Source: Streptomyces sp. R41 (GTDB taxonomy: Bacteria; Actinomycetota; Actinomycetes; Streptomycetales; Streptomycetaceae). Taken from it: DNA of 64,000 nt. The position numbers and the translations under genes were made by a program. The DNA lies in the NCBI RefSeq assembly GCF_041053055.1, contig NZ_CP163443.1:1302001-1366000 (forward strand), written 5' to 3'. Shown here one piece after another: positions 1 to 8,576 of the stretch (its first letter is position 1; every line of letters begins with the position of its first letter). The notes under the pieces are model-generated. The model was not told the DNA's origin, did no database searches, and was given only the letters and a program-made list of their open reading frames with translations.

Positions 1-1
1 C

Positions 2-223
2 TCCGACATCGAGGCGGCCCGGGCCGAGCTCGCCGACCGCGGCGTCGAGGTGAGCGAGGTGTTCCACGACGCGGACGGAGTGTTCCACCGCGCCGGGACC
101 GAAGGACGGGTGCCCGGCCCGGACCCGGAACGCCGCAGCTACACCTCGTTCGCTTCGTTCAGCGACCCGGACGGCAACGGCTGGGTGTTCCAGGAGATCA
201 CGACACGACTGCCGGGCCGGTGA
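2..223 (+). CDS. VOC (glyoxalase/bleomycin-resistance) family protein, C-terminal part
   Basis: Only the last 73 codons lie in the window; the start is upstream of base 1. The visible part has the layout of the second half of a VOC module: a helix (SDIEAARAELADRGVEV), a variable loop, then a closing strand with the hallmark DPDGNGWVFQEI, where the Glu is the usual metal ligand. The family holds metal-dependent dioxygenases, isomerases and antibiotic-binding proteins, so the substrate cannot be told. It reads toward a large hairpin at 323-401 that could end its transcript. Confidence 0.8.
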   Translation, partial: SDIEAARAELADRGVEVSEVFHDADGVFHRAGTEGRVPGPDPERRSYTSFASFSDPDGNGWVFQEITTRLPGR

Positions 224-322
224 CGGAATCCCCGGCCTGCCGTCTCGACCATTCGGTCGCAAGCAAACTTCCGGCCCGCGATCGGTATCCGGACCGGCAA
301 GCCTTGTGAGGGCCGGGCCTTA

Positions 323-401
323 CCCGCTTGGCGAATGGCGAATGGGCGTCTGCGCCGCCTTCCACGCGGCGCAGACGCCCATTCGCCATTCGCCAAGCGG
401 G
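323..401. repeat. Perfect 36-bp inverted repeat with 7-nt loop
   Basis: The left arm (323-358) and right arm (366-401) are exact reverse complements around the loop CTTCCAC. Each arm holds a short internal direct repeat (GCGAATG-GCGAATG). No T-run follows. It sits in the 374-bp gap between the VOC gene and the flavoprotein gene. The rest of that gap holds no convincing gene, only short frames inside the hairpin and its flanks. It may be a strong bidirectional terminator, a folded RNA, or a palindromic mobile or REP-like unit. The arm length and perfection exceed the 10-17 bp stems of the ordinary terminators elsewhere in this window. Confidence 0.9.
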
Positions 402-597
402 GAGTCCCTGCATCGCAGGCCACCGACACCCACCGCCGAGCGACATGGCGCCGTGGCCCATAGGCTGGCTTCAGGTCGCAGCGCCGCGCAATTCGCCGAC
501 GCTCCCGTCACCGCACGTCGCCGTCCCCCGCGGCACGTGCATTCACTACATTGCGCACCACCGCCGTCTCGGCGGACGGGCGATTGGGGAGGATCTC

Positions 598-2070
598 ATG
601 ATCGCAGCGGTGGACCCGGACCGCTCGGAGTGGGACGTGATCGTGCTCGGCGGCGCTGCCGCCGGTGAGAACGCCGCCCAGTACGCGAGCCAGTTCTCCG
701 GCCTGTCCTCGGTGCTCGTGGAGAACAGTCTGCTCGGCGGCGAGTGCTCGTACTGGGCATGCATGCCCAGCAAGGCGTTGCTCCGGCCAGTGGAGGTGGT
801 GGACGCGGCCGCCCATCTGTCAGGAGTGTCGACGCGGCTGGACCCCGCCGGGGTACTCGCCCGGCGCGACAGTGTGATCAACGGGCTGGACGACACCTCC
901 CAGGTGACATGGGCTCTGAACACCGGGATCGACGTGGTGCGCGGCTACGGGCGGCTGGCCGGTGAACGCACGGTCGTGGTGAGCCTGCCAAACGGTTCGA
1001 CCAGGACGCTGACGGCCAGGCATGCCGTGGTCATCGACACCGGTTCCTCGCCGGCCGTACCGGATGTCCCGGGATTGCGCGACGCGCTCGCGTGGACCTC
1101 ACGTGATGTGACCACGATGGGTGAAGTGCCACGTCGGGTGGTCGTCCTGGGCGGCGGAGTAGTCGCCTGCGAGGCCGCCACCTGGCTGAACGGGCTGGGA
1201 GCCGAGGTGACGATCGTCCATCGCGGCGAGCGGCTGCTGGCCCGGTACGAACCGTTCGCGGGGACGCTCGTCGGCGAGGAGCTGAAGGACGTAGGTGTGC
1301 GGCTGTGCACGGGACGCAGCCTGTCCCACGTGCAGCGGTCCGACGCTCGTGACACCGGCCAAGGCCGCGTACACGGCGGCGAGGTGAGTGTGACCCTCGA
1401 CGACGGCACGGTCATCGTGGCCGACGAGGTCGTCGTGGCCACCGGGCGCACCCCGAACACCGACGACATCGGCTTGGAAACTGTCGGCCTGTCCCCCGGT
1501 GGGTATATCGACGTCGACGACCACCAGTGTGTGCGGGGAGCGACAGGCAGCTGGCTGTACGCCATCGGCGACGTGTGCGGCCGCGCGCTCCTCACCCACA
1601 TGGGCAAATACCAGGCACGTATCGCCGGAGAGGTCATCGCGGCACGAGCCGACGGATCGGCCGACCTGCCGTCCGCCGCTGCGGGACACATCGGGTTGCC
1701 CCAAGTCGTCTTCACCACCCCCGAGGTCGGCAGCGCGGGCGCAACCGAGCAGCAGGCGCGGGAGGCGGGGATCGATGTCGAGGTCGTCGAGTACGACCTC
1801 GGCGCGCTCGCCGGAACCTACGTCATGCGCTCCGACTACCGCGGCCGGGCCAAACTCGTGATCGACCGTGCGGGCGATCTGGTGGTGGGGGCGACGTTCG
1901 TCGGCGCCGGCATCGCCGAACTCGTGCACTCGGCGACCACCGCGATCGTGGGACGCATCCCTCTGGCCACCCTGTGGCACGTCGTGCCCAGCTATCCCAC
2001 AGCCAGCGAGATCTGGCTACGCCTCCTGGAGACGCTGCGCTCGCAGCGCCATGCGGCACCCGGCGCGTGA
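598..2070 (+). CDS. FAD/NAD(P)-dependent pyridine nucleotide-disulfide oxidoreductase
   Basis: A 490-residue flavoprotein of the dihydrolipoamide dehydrogenase/mercuric reductase class. Visible motifs are the N-terminal FAD loop (GGAAAGENAAQYAS), the redox-active pair C50-x4-C55 in GGECSYWACMPSK, the NAD(P) loop VVVLGGGVVACEAATW near residue 185, the ATGRTPNT segment, and the second FAD contact YAIGDVCGRALLTH. The dimer-interface motif that carries the catalytic His in lipoamide dehydrogenase (HPTxSE) reads Y466-PTASE here, so the acid-base His is missing. The enzyme may reduce quinones, metals or small disulfides rather than lipoamide. The ATG at 598 was chosen because GGGGAGGATCTC precedes it; the frame stays open upstream through the hairpin. 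No E2/E3 partner genes lie nearby. Confidence 0.85.
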   Translation: MIAAVDPDRSEWDVIVLGGAAAGENAAQYASQFSGLSSVLVENSLLGGECSYWACMPSKALLRPVEVVDAAAHLSGVSTRLDPAGVLARRDSVINGLDDTSQVTWALNTGIDVVRGYGRLAGERTVVVSLPNGSTRTLTARHAVVIDTGSSPAVPDVPGLRDALAWTSRDVTTMGEVPRRVVVLGGGVVACEAATWLNGLGAEVTIVHRGERLLARYEPFAGTLVGEELKDVGVRLCTGRSLSHVQRSDARDTGQGRVHGGEVSVTLDDGTVIVADEVVVATGRTPNTDDIGLETVGLSPGGYIDVDDHQCVRGATGSWLYAIGDVCGRALLTHMGKYQARIAGEVIAARADGSADLPSAAAGHIGLPQVVFTTPEVGSAGATEQQAREAGIDVEVVEYDLGALAGTYVMRSDYRGRAKLVIDRAGDLVVGATFVGAGIAELVHSATTAIVGRIPLATLWHVVPSYPTASEIWLRLLETLRSQRHAAPGA

Positions 2071-2250
2071 GACGCCCCCGGTCCGCGAGGCTCCATCCCT
2101 GTCGACCACCGGCTTCCCGATCGGCTTCACGGGACAAGTACCTGCCAAGTGAGGGAAACGGCAGTTGAGAGAACGGTCGGATCACTACTATTCGATCAGT
2201 TTCGACTCCTGCCCTGTTTTCGGGCGGACAACTCTTCTCTACGGGGACAT

Positions 2251-3036
2251 ATGTTCATACGTTCTGCCGCTGTCGTCCTGTCGGGCGCTCTGGCCCTGTC
2301 CGCCCTCGCCGTTACGACGGCCGACGCCGATGCCGGCCAAGGGGACACCCAGGTCATCCAGGTCGTCGTCAACAACGGCAAGTCGGTGGTGGTCGGCGCC
2401 ACCGCGACGAAGACGATCACGCTCAGCATCACCGCCGATGACAACTCGGGGATCAAAGACGCCTACGGATGGCTCTACCACGGCCCGTTCGACAACCCCG
2501 ACGGCTTCGCCGGGCCCGGTTCCGACACTCCGCTGACCTGCGCCCCTGTCCCCGGAAGCGTCACCGCCTCCACCTGCACCGCCAGCATCACCATCGACCC
2601 CAATGCGACCCTCATCAACTCCAACGCCGGTACCTGGCACGTCTGGACCTCCGTCGACGCCAATGACTTCGACTTCGTCCAGAAGGACAGCGCGGGAACC
2701 TTCCTGATGAAGCGTGCCGCCAAGCTGACCGCCGATGCCTCCCCCGAGCCGGTGGCCGCGGGCAAGACCATCACCATCAAGGGTGCTCTGACCCGCGCCA
2801 ACTGGAACAACGGCACCTACGGCGGCTACACCGGCCAGTCGGTGAAGCTGCAGTTCCGCAAAGCCGGCACCACCACCTACAGCACCGTAAAGACGGTGAC
2901 CAGCGGTGTCGGCGGCGCTGTCACGGCCACCGCGACCGCCTCCGTGGACGGCTACTGGCGCTGGAGCTTCGCCGGGACCAGCACGACGGGGGCGGCCAAC
3001 GCCTCGGGTGACTACGTCGACGTGACAGCGGGCTGA
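2251..3036 (+). CDS. Secreted Ig-like/calcium-binding-type hypothetical protein
   Basis: 261 residues. A Sec signal peptide (MFIRSAAVVLSGALALSALAV, cleavage near ADA) is followed by a first beta-rich region with one conserved Cys pair (TCAPVPGSVTASTC) and Asp/Asn-rich loops, then a second Ig-like repeat (residues about 165-255, starting AAKLTADASPEPVAAGKTITI) that resembles the beta-sandwich modules of Streptomyces exported proteins. No catalytic motif is seen. The ATG at 2251 follows GGGGACAT; the frame is open further upstream but that part has no signal peptide. Function unknown; a surface or extracellular binding role is an inference. Confidence 0.75.
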   Translation: MFIRSAAVVLSGALALSALAVTTADADAGQGDTQVIQVVVNNGKSVVVGATATKTITLSITADDNSGIKDAYGWLYHGPFDNPDGFAGPGSDTPLTCAPVPGSVTASTCTASITIDPNATLINSNAGTWHVWTSVDANDFDFVQKDSAGTFLMKRAAKLTADASPEPVAAGKTITIKGALTRANWNNGTYGGYTGQSVKLQFRKAGTTTYSTVKTVTSGVGGAVTATATASVDGYWRWSFAGTSTTGAANASGDYVDVTAG

Positions 3037-3109
3037 CCTGGCGGGCACCGAACCGGGAAGGTGGCCGATGGCTTCCTGACCGGCCCGGAGGTACGGAGAA
3101 CCCGGTGCA

Positions 3110-3141
3110 CCGCCCCGGGGCCGGCATCGGCCTCGGGGCGG
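3110..3141. terminator. Hairpin terminator between convergent genes
   Basis: A 14-bp stem (3110-3123 with 3128-3141, one G-T type mismatch) closes on a GCAT loop. It lies between two genes that converge, so it probably ends transcription from both sides. Confidence 0.7.
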
Positions 3142-3178
3142 CCCGCCTGCTCGTCGCTCAGCGTGCCTGCCGCCGTGG

Positions 3179-4849
3179 TCAGCGCGCCGGAAGCGTCCGG
3201 GTCTGCTCGATGCGTACGGCGTCCAGGGCCTGCGGGTCGAGACCGAGCAGCCGCAGGATCGTCGGAGCGATCTGCGTGGTACGCACCGCTCCGCCGACGC
3301 GCACGCCGTGCGGGGTGGCGGCGCCGGAGACGACGAGCGGGACGTCGAGGTCGTCGGCGTGGGCACCGCCGTGCTCGGCGATCTTGCCCTTGCCGCCGGT
3401 GTAGACGACGCCGTACTGGGTGATGCCGACCAGGTCGGGCACACGGGGGTCGCCCTGCCGGACGTGGAAGTAACGGGCCGCGCCCGCACCGGCGTACAGG
3501 GTCTTCAGGCCGCTCGCCGTGAAGGACTTGGCCTCACCGCCGACGCCGTTGCCGGTGCCGGTCTGCGCGAGCAGGTACGCCTTGGCGAAGTCGGTGGCGG
3601 CCTTGGAGCGGTCGGTGAGCCAGACGAGCATGGCGTCGTCGTCCACGGCGTGTGCGACCAGGTCACCGGAGCCCGGGTGAGCCGTCTTCCAGGCGGAGTT
3701 GAGGCCGTCGAGCAGGGGACCGTCGTCGATGCGGGTCAGCGCCTTCGGGTCGGTGGGCGACTGCCCGTGCTTGGAGGACAGGATGACCGTGGTGCTGTCG
3801 TCGAGGTTCCGCTTGTGGAGTTCGGCGAGGAACACACCGACCTGCTGGTCGACGAAGGCGAGGTTCTTGGCCAGCAGCGGGCCGGGCACGCCCTTCGCCT
3901 GGTAACCGCCCGCCAGCCCGTCGGAGGTCGGCAGCTTCTGGGCGGTCGAGACGGACTGGAAGTTCATGCCGAAGACGGCCGGGGTTCCGACCTGGTGGGT
4001 GCCGCCGTGGTCGTAGCCGTCGATCTCGTTGAGGACGGCCCGCACCTTGTAGCCGTCGTACTGCTCGGTCGCCGCGTTGTCCTTCGTCCAGTCGTCGCCC
4101 GCCGGGTAACCGACCGCGGCGCTGTTGATCTCGGGGGCGAACAGGTCCTGGATGCCGTCGCCGGAAGGGCCGTTGAGGATGTCGTACGCGGCGTGCTTGT
4201 CGGACCACGCGGTCCGCAGCCCTGCCTTGCGGACCACGTTGAAGACCGTGTTCACCTTCAGGTACGAGTGCGGGTAGACCGGCGTGCAGGTCTTCGGGTC
4301 GACGGGCAGCTTCGACGAGTCGATGAGGCTTGCGGGGTCGCCGGTCATCTTGGGGATGCTGCCGGGCAGGCCGCTCAGACCCTGGCCCGCGTCGAGGGAG
4401 TCCTTGTTCTCGTCGAGGTCCTCGGTGAGGTCGACCTCTGCCCCGGGCTTGGCACCGGCGCAGGTGGTCGTGCCGGCCGGGAGGAGGGCGGAGTTGTACG
4501 TGTCGTCGTAGTAGACGCCCGTGGTGCTCGGGTTGCCGCCGGTGAGCTGGCCGACCATGCCGGGGAACGAGTCGGAGGGGACCGTGGTTCTCGCGTGGGT
4601 GTACTCGACACCGCCGGCGGTGAGCCCGGCGAGCGCCGAGTGGGGGTGGCGGGCGATGTACCAGGCCAGGTCGGACTGGTGCATGCCGTCGACGGACAGC
4701 AGCAGGACGTGCCGGGCCACCGGGTGTGCCTGCATGGGGACATGCGCCGAAGCGGGCGCTGCGGCCGTCGCGGTGAGTGCGCCGACCGCGGCGAGTGCAC
4801 CGGCAGCGGTCATGACGGTGTGAGCAGGGCGGAGTTGACGTCGGGTCAT
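3179..4849 (-). CDS. Secreted type I phosphodiesterase/nucleotide pyrophosphatase (alkaline-phosphatase superfamily)
   Basis: 556 residues. The signal peptide (MTRRQLRPAHTVMTAAGALAAVG..., cleavage near residue 35 at ASA-H) is followed by the metal-binding strand LLLSVDGMH (D54). The PSDSFPG segment takes the place of the family's nucleophile loop; the likely nucleophile is S94 instead of the usual Thr. Later metal ligands appear in ILSSKHGQSP and AEHGGAHADDLDVPLV. The family hydrolyses phosphodiester or pyrophosphate bonds in nucleotides or phosphonates outside the cell. The ATG at 4849 has AGGAGAACCCC in front. It is transcribed alone, in the same direction as the DUF1996 gene upstream but with a terminator between them. 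Confidence 0.88.
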   Translation of the reverse strand: MTRRQLRPAHTVMTAAGALAAVGALTATAAAPASAHVPMQAHPVARHVLLLSVDGMHQSDLAWYIARHPHSALAGLTAGGVEYTHARTTVPSDSFPGMVGQLTGGNPSTTGVYYDDTYNSALLPAGTTTCAGAKPGAEVDLTEDLDENKDSLDAGQGLSGLPGSIPKMTGDPASLIDSSKLPVDPKTCTPVYPHSYLKVNTVFNVVRKAGLRTAWSDKHAAYDILNGPSGDGIQDLFAPEINSAAVGYPAGDDWTKDNAATEQYDGYKVRAVLNEIDGYDHGGTHQVGTPAVFGMNFQSVSTAQKLPTSDGLAGGYQAKGVPGPLLAKNLAFVDQQVGVFLAELHKRNLDDSTTVILSSKHGQSPTDPKALTRIDDGPLLDGLNSAWKTAHPGSGDLVAHAVDDDAMLVWLTDRSKAATDFAKAYLLAQTGTGNGVGGEAKSFTASGLKTLYAGAGAARYFHVRQGDPRVPDLVGITQYGVVYTGGKGKIAEHGGAHADDLDVPLVVSGAATPHGVRVGGAVRTTQIAPTILRLLGLDPQALDAVRIEQTRTLPAR

Positions 4850-4997
4850 GGGGTTCTCCTCAGGCTGTGCGCGGTTCCGTGCGGGGCAGGTAGAGCCTGC
4901 GAACCGTGCACCGACATCCGAGAGGGCGAACGTGTACGGAAGCGGACTTCCGTACCGTGTCCTGCCCAAGAAACGCATCGGCGCGCGCAAAGACCTC

Positions 4998-5025
4998 GAG
5001 CCCGCCCCGTCGACGGGGCGGGCTC
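4998..5025 (-). terminator. Hairpin terminator after the DUF1996 gene
   Basis: A perfect 12-bp stem (4998-5009 with 5014-5025) with a TCGA loop, about 110 bp past the DUF1996 stop codon on the minus strand and upstream of the phosphodiesterase start. Confidence 0.75.
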
Positions 5026-5132
5026 CGGTCGCCGAAGTCAGCCGGCCTGCTTCACATCGGTGGAGCGACGGAGCCGACGCGTCCGTAACACGCCGCCCAC
5101 CGGGCGAGATACGGCGCCGAGCCGCGGCTGCG

Positions 5133-7175
5133 TCAGAAACGTCGCCTGGTACGGAGCAGGAACAGCAGGCCCGCGATCATGAGAACCGTTCCGGCCGCGG
5201 CCGGCCAAAGGGTCGTGCCGGTCTCGGCCAGCCCGCCCGTGACCGCCTGAGGCTCCGTCTGCGACCCGGCTGCGGGAGCGTCCCCGCCCGCGGGCGGCGT
5301 TTGAGTGCCGACTGCCGCCGCGGTGCTGTGCTCGTCGTCCGAGCCGGTCTGCGGCTGAACGGCCGCATCGGTCCCGGCGGCGGAGGGCGACGCGTAGGTC
5401 TTCGGCGTGGCAGAGACCTTGGGAGTGGCCGAAACCTTGGGAGTCGCACCGTTGTGGTCGTCGTCGCCGCCACTGCTACTGCCGCTGCCGCTGCCGCTGC
5501 CGCTGCCCGAAGGTGCCGTGCCCGGCGACGTGGTGGGGGGCTGTGACGACTGCTCGCCACCCGAGTTACCAGGGTCGGTATCGGAGTTACCGGGGTCGGC
5601 CCCGGCGCTGCCGCCGGACGAGGCGTCAGGAGATGGTGACGGCGTGTCCTGCGGCTGCTCACCGGCGCCGGCGCCGCAGTCACGACCGGAGTTGATGCAG
5701 TCCACCACCTGGTTCATCAGGTTCCCGGTCATGACGCTGATGAAGTCGTCGTGGTCGGTGATCGGCTTGTGCAGCTGCTCGGGGAAGCCGTCGACCGCGT
5801 AGGCGTTCTTCACCTGGCCGTCCTGGATGACCGGCTGCGGCACGCTGTACACCAGACGCATCGTCAGTTGCGGGATCGCCTTGAAGCCGCCCGTGCAGTT
5901 GCCGCCCGCGTCGGCGAACGCGACGTGCGTGCGGTGGTTGGCGCTGTCGATGTTCTGGCCGTCCCAGCAGCTCTGGAAGGCGAAGGTCCGGACCACATCG
6001 CTGCCCTGCGGGCAGATCGGGTACTTGTCCGTCAGCTGCACCTTGTTCTCGAAGCCGGTGCAGCTCCAATGCGCGTTGGCGTTGCCCGGGCCGTTGGTGA
6101 AGGCCTTCGCGTCACCGGTGATGATGCGCAGGAACTGCGGCATCGCGACGACCTTGCCGGTCGGGCTGCCGACGTACTCGATCTGCGCCTGCTCGGCCAC
6201 CAGGATCTTGCCGACGTTGCCTTCCTTTCCGCCGCCGTCGGCGTTCTGGTCGAAGTCCTGCGTACCGTCCTGGACACGGACCACCGGCCAGTAGTAGGCC
6301 GACAGGTCGTCCTTGTTCTGACAGCTGGTCCCGCCCTGGAGGAACGTGTCGTTGCTGGAGAACGCGTTGACCTTCTGGTTGCCGACGTAGTCGTGCAGGT
6401 GGTGTGCGCCGTTGGCCACGCCGGGCGCCACGATCACGTTGTCGGTGTTGTGGTTCCCGTTCGCGTTCTCACCGCACAGCGTGGTGAACGTACCCGTCGA
6501 GGCGTCGCGGGTCTTGCCCGGCTTCGCCGGGACGTTCGGCGCGACCTTCGTGATGTCGACGAAATCCGAGGCGACGGGACCGCCGGCGGCCTGACCGCCG
6601 TTGTTCTGTTGGCCGTTGTTCTGTTGACCGCCGCTCTGTTGGCCGTTGTCACTCGGGCCACCGGAGGCGTTCCGCGCCGGGTCGGCCGTCACTGCGGTGC
6701 ACGTCGCAAGGCCGTCGATCGCGCCCGGGGCGGTGCCGCCCACCTGCTGGTAATCGGCCTTGATCCGGCCAATGACGTCGGTCCGCTTGTCCTTGAGCGG
6801 CCCGAGAATCGTGTTCTGGACGTAGTCCGCGTCATTCGCCTGCGCCTGCCGCGTCGCGGCCAGCCGGGTGTACGCCTCGGTGATCTGCTTGTCGAGCGTC
6901 GCCAGCTCCGCGTCCACCTGCGACTTCGCCGCGCTGGGCACGTTGGTCAGTTTCTGGCCGACGTCGGGACAGTCGATCGTGGCCGTTGCCGACGCAGGAA
7001 GCTGGTCGCTTCCGCTCGGGTTCGGCTGCTGGACCGACTCGCCGCCCGAGCCGCTTTCGGTCGCGGAGGCGTAGACGTTCACCGCCACCAGCCCTCCGCC
7101 GCCCAACATCAGCGCGACCGCTGCAAAGGTCGCGCGCCGTGCGCCCGTAGGGCGTCTGCGCGTGCTGCGTCTCAA
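5133..7175 (-). CDS. Wall-anchored DUF1996 protein with LAETG sortase signal
   Basis: 680 residues. An Arg-rich signal peptide ([27 protein letters not shown]) leads to a helical region (about 75-140), an Asn/Gln/Gly-rich stretch (about 175-200), a DUF1996 domain (about 205-465, with conserved segments [22 protein letters not shown] and [13 protein letters not shown]), a long Ser/Pro/Thr linker with [15 protein letters not shown] repeats, then LAETG (649-653), a membrane helix and RTRRRF. LAxTG is the motif used by class E sortases in Streptomyces. DUF1996 has no settled function and is seen in fungal and actinobacterial secreted proteins. The TTG at 7175 was chosen because AGGAG lies 7 nt upstream and the signal peptide then starts at residue 1; a GTG at 7262 in the same frame is the alternative. 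Confidence 0.85.
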   Translation of the reverse strand: MRRSTRRRPTGARRATFAAVALMLGGGGLVAVNVYASATESGSGGESVQQPNPSGSDQLPASATATIDCPDVGQKLTNVPSAAKSQVDAELATLDKQITEAYTRLAATRQAQANDADYVQNTILGPLKDKRTDVIGRIKADYQQVGGTAPGAIDGLATCTAVTADPARNASGGPSDNGQQSGGQQNNGQQNNGGQAAGGPVASDFVDITKVAPNVPAKPGKTRDASTGTFTTLCGENANGNHNTDNVIVAPGVANGAHHLHDYVGNQKVNAFSSNDTFLQGGTSCQNKDDLSAYYWPVVRVQDGTQDFDQNADGGGKEGNVGKILVAEQAQIEYVGSPTGKVVAMPQFLRIITGDAKAFTNGPGNANAHWSCTGFENKVQLTDKYPICPQGSDVVRTFAFQSCWDGQNIDSANHRTHVAFADAGGNCTGGFKAIPQLTMRLVYSVPQPVIQDGQVKNAYAVDGFPEQLHKPITDHDDFISVMTGNLMNQVVDCINSGRDCGAGAGEQPQDTPSPSPDASSGGSAGADPGNSDTDPGNSGGEQSSQPPTTSPGTAPSGSGSGSGSGSSSGGDDDHNGATPKVSATPKVSATPKTYASPSAAGTDAAVQPQTGSDDEHSTAAAVGTQTPPAGGDAPAAGSQTEPQAVTGGLAETGTTLWPAAAGTVLMIAGLLFLLRTRRRF

Positions 7176-7258
7176 GGAAGTACTCCTGCGCCTCGTGGCC
7201 GACTGGCATGGAAATCCCCCGCCCCATACGGAAACCAGCTCGGCAGTGTTCAAACGCC

Positions 7259-7597
7259 TCACGAATTCACAGCAACCTGGTAGAAGGTGGCGACTCCTTC
7301 GTAGGTGACGTCGGGCCGTATTCGTCCCGCCAACGGTGCGCCGGCGGAAGCCGATCGCGGGGTGTCCGTGGCCGACGGCTCGGCCGACGCGGTGGTCGCG
7401 CCGGTGGACGCCGTCCGCTCAGTGATCTTGGCCGACGGCTTCGCCGACGCGGTGTTCGCACTGTTGGTGCCGAGAGCGGTCCTGGCGCTGCGCGATGGGG
7501 ATGGCGGATCCCTGCCGGACTCGCTGATCCGGCACCGACCTACCTGACCCCGTGGCAGACGACGGTCGCGGTTCTCGCCTTGGTCAAAGCGTTAAGC
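7259..7597 (-). pseudogene. Relic of an expansin-like (EXLX/RlpA-like) secreted protein
   Basis: An open frame on the minus strand (no start codon recognised) carries a Ser/Ala/Pro/Lys low-complexity linker with two copies of about 31 bp (ASAKPSAKI and ASAEPSATD), then [18 protein letters not shown]. That is the way Streptomyces expansin-like proteins enter their double-psi beta-barrel. After FYQ the frame runs into VAVNS and stops at 7259, so the whole catalytic-like and cellulose-binding part is gone. The DUF1996 gene begins right behind it on the same strand. The match is from memory of the family, not a search. Confidence 0.5.
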
Positions 7598-7689
7598 CGC
7601 GACCACGACACCGCACCCGGCGCCTCCCGTGGCACGGTCGACGAGGCCACATGAAATCCGACAACCCTTTCCTGAGCGCGGGCGACTGA

Positions 7690-7869
7690 CGCATAGTGAT
7701 GGCGCTGTTCTACGGCGTCGGCCATTGGAACAGCCGGTTCAACGTGATGCTTCACATGCCCGCGGACCGGACTCGCGCCGGCCCCATCGTGGTCGTCCCC
7801 CCGTTCGGACAGAAGCACTTCGCCGAGGGCGCCCTGACCGGGGCGACAACCCATGAAGGAACAAGATGA
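7690..7869 (+). pseudogene. Relic of a sugar ABC-transporter permease (LplC/YtcP-like), C-terminal remnant
   Basis: After an in-frame stop at 7687-7689 the frame reads MALFYGVGHWNSRFNVML, which matches the last periplasmic loop of LplC/YtcP-type permeases. A shortened link then leads to GPIVVVPPFGQKHFAEG-ALTGATTHEGTR and the stop at 7867-7869. The last segment matches the final helix and tail of this permease family (pattern PxxxVYPFLQKxFxxGxxxGAxKG). Membrane helices between the two parts are deleted. The stop overlaps the ATG of the ThuA gene as ATGA, the coupling expected of an intact operon. The binding protein and first permease that should precede it are absent. Confidence 0.6.
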
Positions 7870-8576
7870 CTCAGAAGAAGGCCCTGGTGGTCCGAGGCGG
7901 ATGGGAGGGACATCAACCGATCCAGGCCACGGAGCTGTTCCTGCCCTTCCTCCGAAGCAACGGGTACACCGTCCGGATCGAGGAGTCGACCGACATCTAC
8001 GCCGACGCCGCCGAGTTGGCCGGCACCGACCTCGTCGTGCAGTGCGTGACGATGTCGGAGATCACCGCCGAGCAGCTGTCCGGACTGAGCGGCGCGGTTG
8101 TGGCCGGCACCGGGTTCACCGGCTGGCACGGCGGCGTAGCCGACTCGTTCCGCGCCTCCTCCGACTATCTCCACCTGGTGGGAGCCCAGTTCGCGACCCA
8201 CCCGGGCAAGGAGCCGTGTGAGCGTCGGGGGGATGCGGAGGACAACTACCTGCCGCACGCCGTCAACATCACCGAGCTCGGCCGCGAGCATCCCATCACC
8301 GCGGGCATCGAGGACTTCGAGCTGTACACCGAGCAGTACTGGGTGCTCCACGACGACCTCTGCGACGTCCTGGCCACCACCACCCATCCCGCCCGGCCGT
8401 GGCAGCCCTGGCACCGGCCGGTCAGCTCGCCGGCGGTCTGGACCCGTCGGTGGGGCGCCGGGCGCATCGTGGTGACGACACCGGGGCACAGCCTCGACGT
8501 GCTGGAGAACCCCAACGTCCGCACCGTCATCGAGAGGGGCATGCTGTGGGCAACGCGCACCGCATCGGCGTCGTAG
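7866..8576 (+). CDS. ThuA-like domain protein (sugar utilisation)
   Basis: 236 residues, a glutamine-amidotransferase-like fold related to ThuA. Motifs: KALVVRGGWEGHQPIQATELF, AELAGTDLVVQCVTMSEIT, the loop GTGFTGWHGGVADSFR, and WGAGRIVVTTPGHSLDVLENP at the C-terminus. ThuA proteins are encoded in disaccharide catabolic operons beside Gfo/Idh dehydrogenases and are thought to help turn over 3-keto sugars. The ATG at 7866 overlaps the permease relic's stop, and the next gene starts inside its 3' end. The operon's transport part is broken, so its promoter and inducer are uncertain. Confidence 0.85.
   Translation: MTQKKALVVRGGWEGHQPIQATELFLPFLRSNGYTVRIEESTDIYADAAELAGTDLVVQCVTMSEITAEQLSGLSGAVVAGTGFTGWHGGVADSFRASSDYLHLVGAQFATHPGKEPCERRGDAEDNYLPHAVNITELGREHPITAGIEDFELYTEQYWVLHDDLCDVLATTTHPARPWQPWHRPVSSPAVWTRRWGAGRIVVTTPGHSLDVLENPNVRTVIERGMLWATRTASAS

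Noticed and set aside
323..401. Vector (lacZ-alpha) contamination suggested by GAATGGCGAATGG
   Set aside because: Only about 13 bases resemble lacZ-alpha; the rest of the 79-bp palindrome does not, and perfect symmetry is not a vector feature.
3308..5182. A 624-codon plus-strand frame opposite the phosphodiesterase gene
   Set aside because: Composition (long runs of V, G, R, D) and lack of motifs show it is a shadow of the minus-strand gene.
5751..7283. A 510-codon plus-strand frame opposite the DUF1996 gene
   Set aside because: Same reasons: no ribosome site, Val/Leu/Arg-rich shadow composition, while the minus strand codes a complete wall-anchored protein.
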